From assembly GCA_965651255.1 (NCBI GenBank), contig CBFGRU010000167.1, positions 1-6,985 on the forward strand: a stretch of DNA of 6,985 bases, given 5' to 3'. Origin of the DNA: CBFGRU01 sp965651255 (GTDB lineage Bacteria > Planctomycetota > Phycisphaerae > Phycisphaerales > SM1A02). The position numbers were made by a program, and so were the translations under genes. Under the pieces are notes generated by a model that made no database searches, was not told where the DNA came from, and saw only the letters and a program-made list of their open reading frames with translations. Shown in pieces: positions 6,257 to 6,985 of the stretch; within the stretch, counting starts at the first letter, position 1; every line of letters begins with the position of its first letter.

Positions 6257-6985
6257 ATGGCGATGCGCCACTTGATCTTGTCATTGTTGGTTCTGTCGGG
6301 ACTGACGATCTCTGCCCGCGATGCTTTCAGCCAGCGCATCGAAGAAAACCCGGTGTACGTTGATGACAGTCCGCAGGCGTGGGAACTCTATCGGCGGGCG
6401 CAGGATCAGGTAAGCGAGAATCCGAGTGAGGCCGCACGTCTTTATCAGCAACTGCTGGATCAATATGCCTACCGGCTGATTCCCCGCGCCGAGGGAAGTG
6501 ATGATCAGATGCTCTCGGTTCGATCTCGCGTGCACGATGCATTGCGAAACCAACCGGTGGTGCTCGGGCGGTATCGACTGCTCCAGACCGCCGAAGCGGA
6601 GCGACTGCGCAATGCCGGCGAACTTGAAGCCGTTGTTCGCACGCGATTCTTCACGGCTCCGGCGCTCGATGCATTGCTGCAGCTCGTGCAGAATGATCTG
6701 GAGGCATCTCATTTCCATCGGGCATTCGATCGTTTGCGCCATGCGGAAGGGCATCCTGATCTTGAAGGCCGGGCCCATGCGTTCTACTGGTTCATGCGCG
6801 CGTTAGCGGCTCATCACACCGGCGATGCACTTGCCGCTCATGATGCACGACAGCAACTGGCGCGCGTGGATGCCATCGCTGCCCGTACGCTTCGACCGGA
6901 ACTCGATCGGTTGCTTGATTTGGTGGCGAACCCCGTTCTCGAGCCGGTGTATTCGCCCGGAGCCCCGACACCGCTTCCTGAATTC
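6257..6985 (+). CDS. Secreted helical/TPR-like protein, N-terminal part (cut by window edge)
   Basis: This frame is open for 243 codons from the ATG at 6257 to the right edge, so the protein is incomplete. GGAG ends 6 nt before the ATG (6247-6250), which favours it over the in-frame ATG at 6263. Residues 1-25 are a signal peptide: R4, a Leu-rich core at 6-17, and likely cleavage after AFS25. The mature part is almost entirely amphipathic helices. AWELYRRAQD (41-50) with SEAARLYQQLL (57-67) looks like a TPR hairpin, and FHRAFDRLRHAEGHPDLEGRA (from 153) with YWFMRALAAHHTGDALAAHD (from 177) looks like later helical pairs. A Pro-rich linker begins near 228. This arrangement resembles the N-terminal region of planctomycete periplasmic proteins that continue into a PQQ-type beta-propeller, but the propeller is not in this window, so that part is inference. 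It is divergent from the pilus cluster. Confidence 0.82.
   Translation, partial: MAMRHLILSLLVLSGLTISARDAFSQRIEENPVYVDDSPQAWELYRRAQDQVSENPSEAARLYQQLLDQYAYRLIPRAEGSDDQMLSVRSRVHDALRNQPVVLGRYRLLQTAEAERLRNAGELEAVVRTRFFTAPALDALLQLVQNDLEASHFHRAFDRLRHAEGHPDLEGRAHAFYWFMRALAAHHTGDALAAHDARQQLARVDAIAARTLRPELDRLLDLVANPVLEPVYSPGAPTPLPEF

Noticed and set aside
5464..6339. 291-codon minus-strand reading frame overlapping the DUF5658-like and lipoprotein genes
   Set aside because: It overlaps two better-supported genes in another frame, and its product is rich in Arg, Ser, Pro and Cys with no recognisable domain, as expected of a shadow frame.
6980..6985. GAATTC at the right edge as a cloning junction
   Set aside because: It lies in frame within the open coding sequence, and one six-base site is not evidence of an artificial junction.

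Overview
This 7.0 kb window comes from a moderately GC-rich bacterium. The gene content suggests a planctomycete, perhaps a member of the Phycisphaerae. The clues are dockerin/EF-hand-like DxNxDG loops inside a surface protein, a GFTLIE-type prepilin with an RRRAG leader, a DUF5658-like membrane protein, and a secreted helical-repeat protein of the kind often found at the N-terminus of planctomycete beta-propeller proteins. The lineage is inferred from style only; no rRNA or other phylogenetic marker is present.

Almost everything lies on the minus strand and reads from right to left. From about 6125 down to the left edge the order is: a small DUF5658-like membrane protein (GTG start at 6125), a LEA-2/WHy-domain lipoprotein candidate (5669-5154), a PilT-type retraction ATPase (ATG at 4989), a PilC/GspF-type inner-membrane platform protein (3871-2645), a PilV/GspI-like prepilin (ATG at 2611) and a large PilX/GspK-like minor pilin (1954 to beyond position 1). 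The last four form a coherent type IV pilus or type II secretion-like module: motor, membrane platform and two pilin-like subunits. Spacings are short (62, 33 and 72 nt), so they are probably one transcription unit. No PilB/GspE assembly ATPase, prepilin peptidase, secretin or alignment genes are visible, so they must lie outside the window or be supplied by another locus.

At the right end a single plus-strand gene starts at 6257 and runs off the edge. It encodes a secreted helical/TPR-like protein and is divergent from the minus-strand cluster across a 131 bp intergenic region (6126-6256), which contains a small palindrome and a weak promoter candidate.

The most interesting parts are the PilX-like protein and the pilT-pilC gap. 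The PilX-like protein has a pilin-type N-terminus lacking the usual Glu5, then a segment with several EF-hand-like acidic loops, then a parallel beta-helix-like region, so it looks like a calcium-responsive pilus-tip or surface module. The adjacent prepilin also has dense acidic loops. The 62-nt pilT-pilC gap can fold into two mutually exclusive GC-rich hairpins just upstream of the pilC start codon. No RNA genes, mobile elements, CRISPR arrays or long repeats were seen, and no stretch longer than 300 bases lacks a gene.
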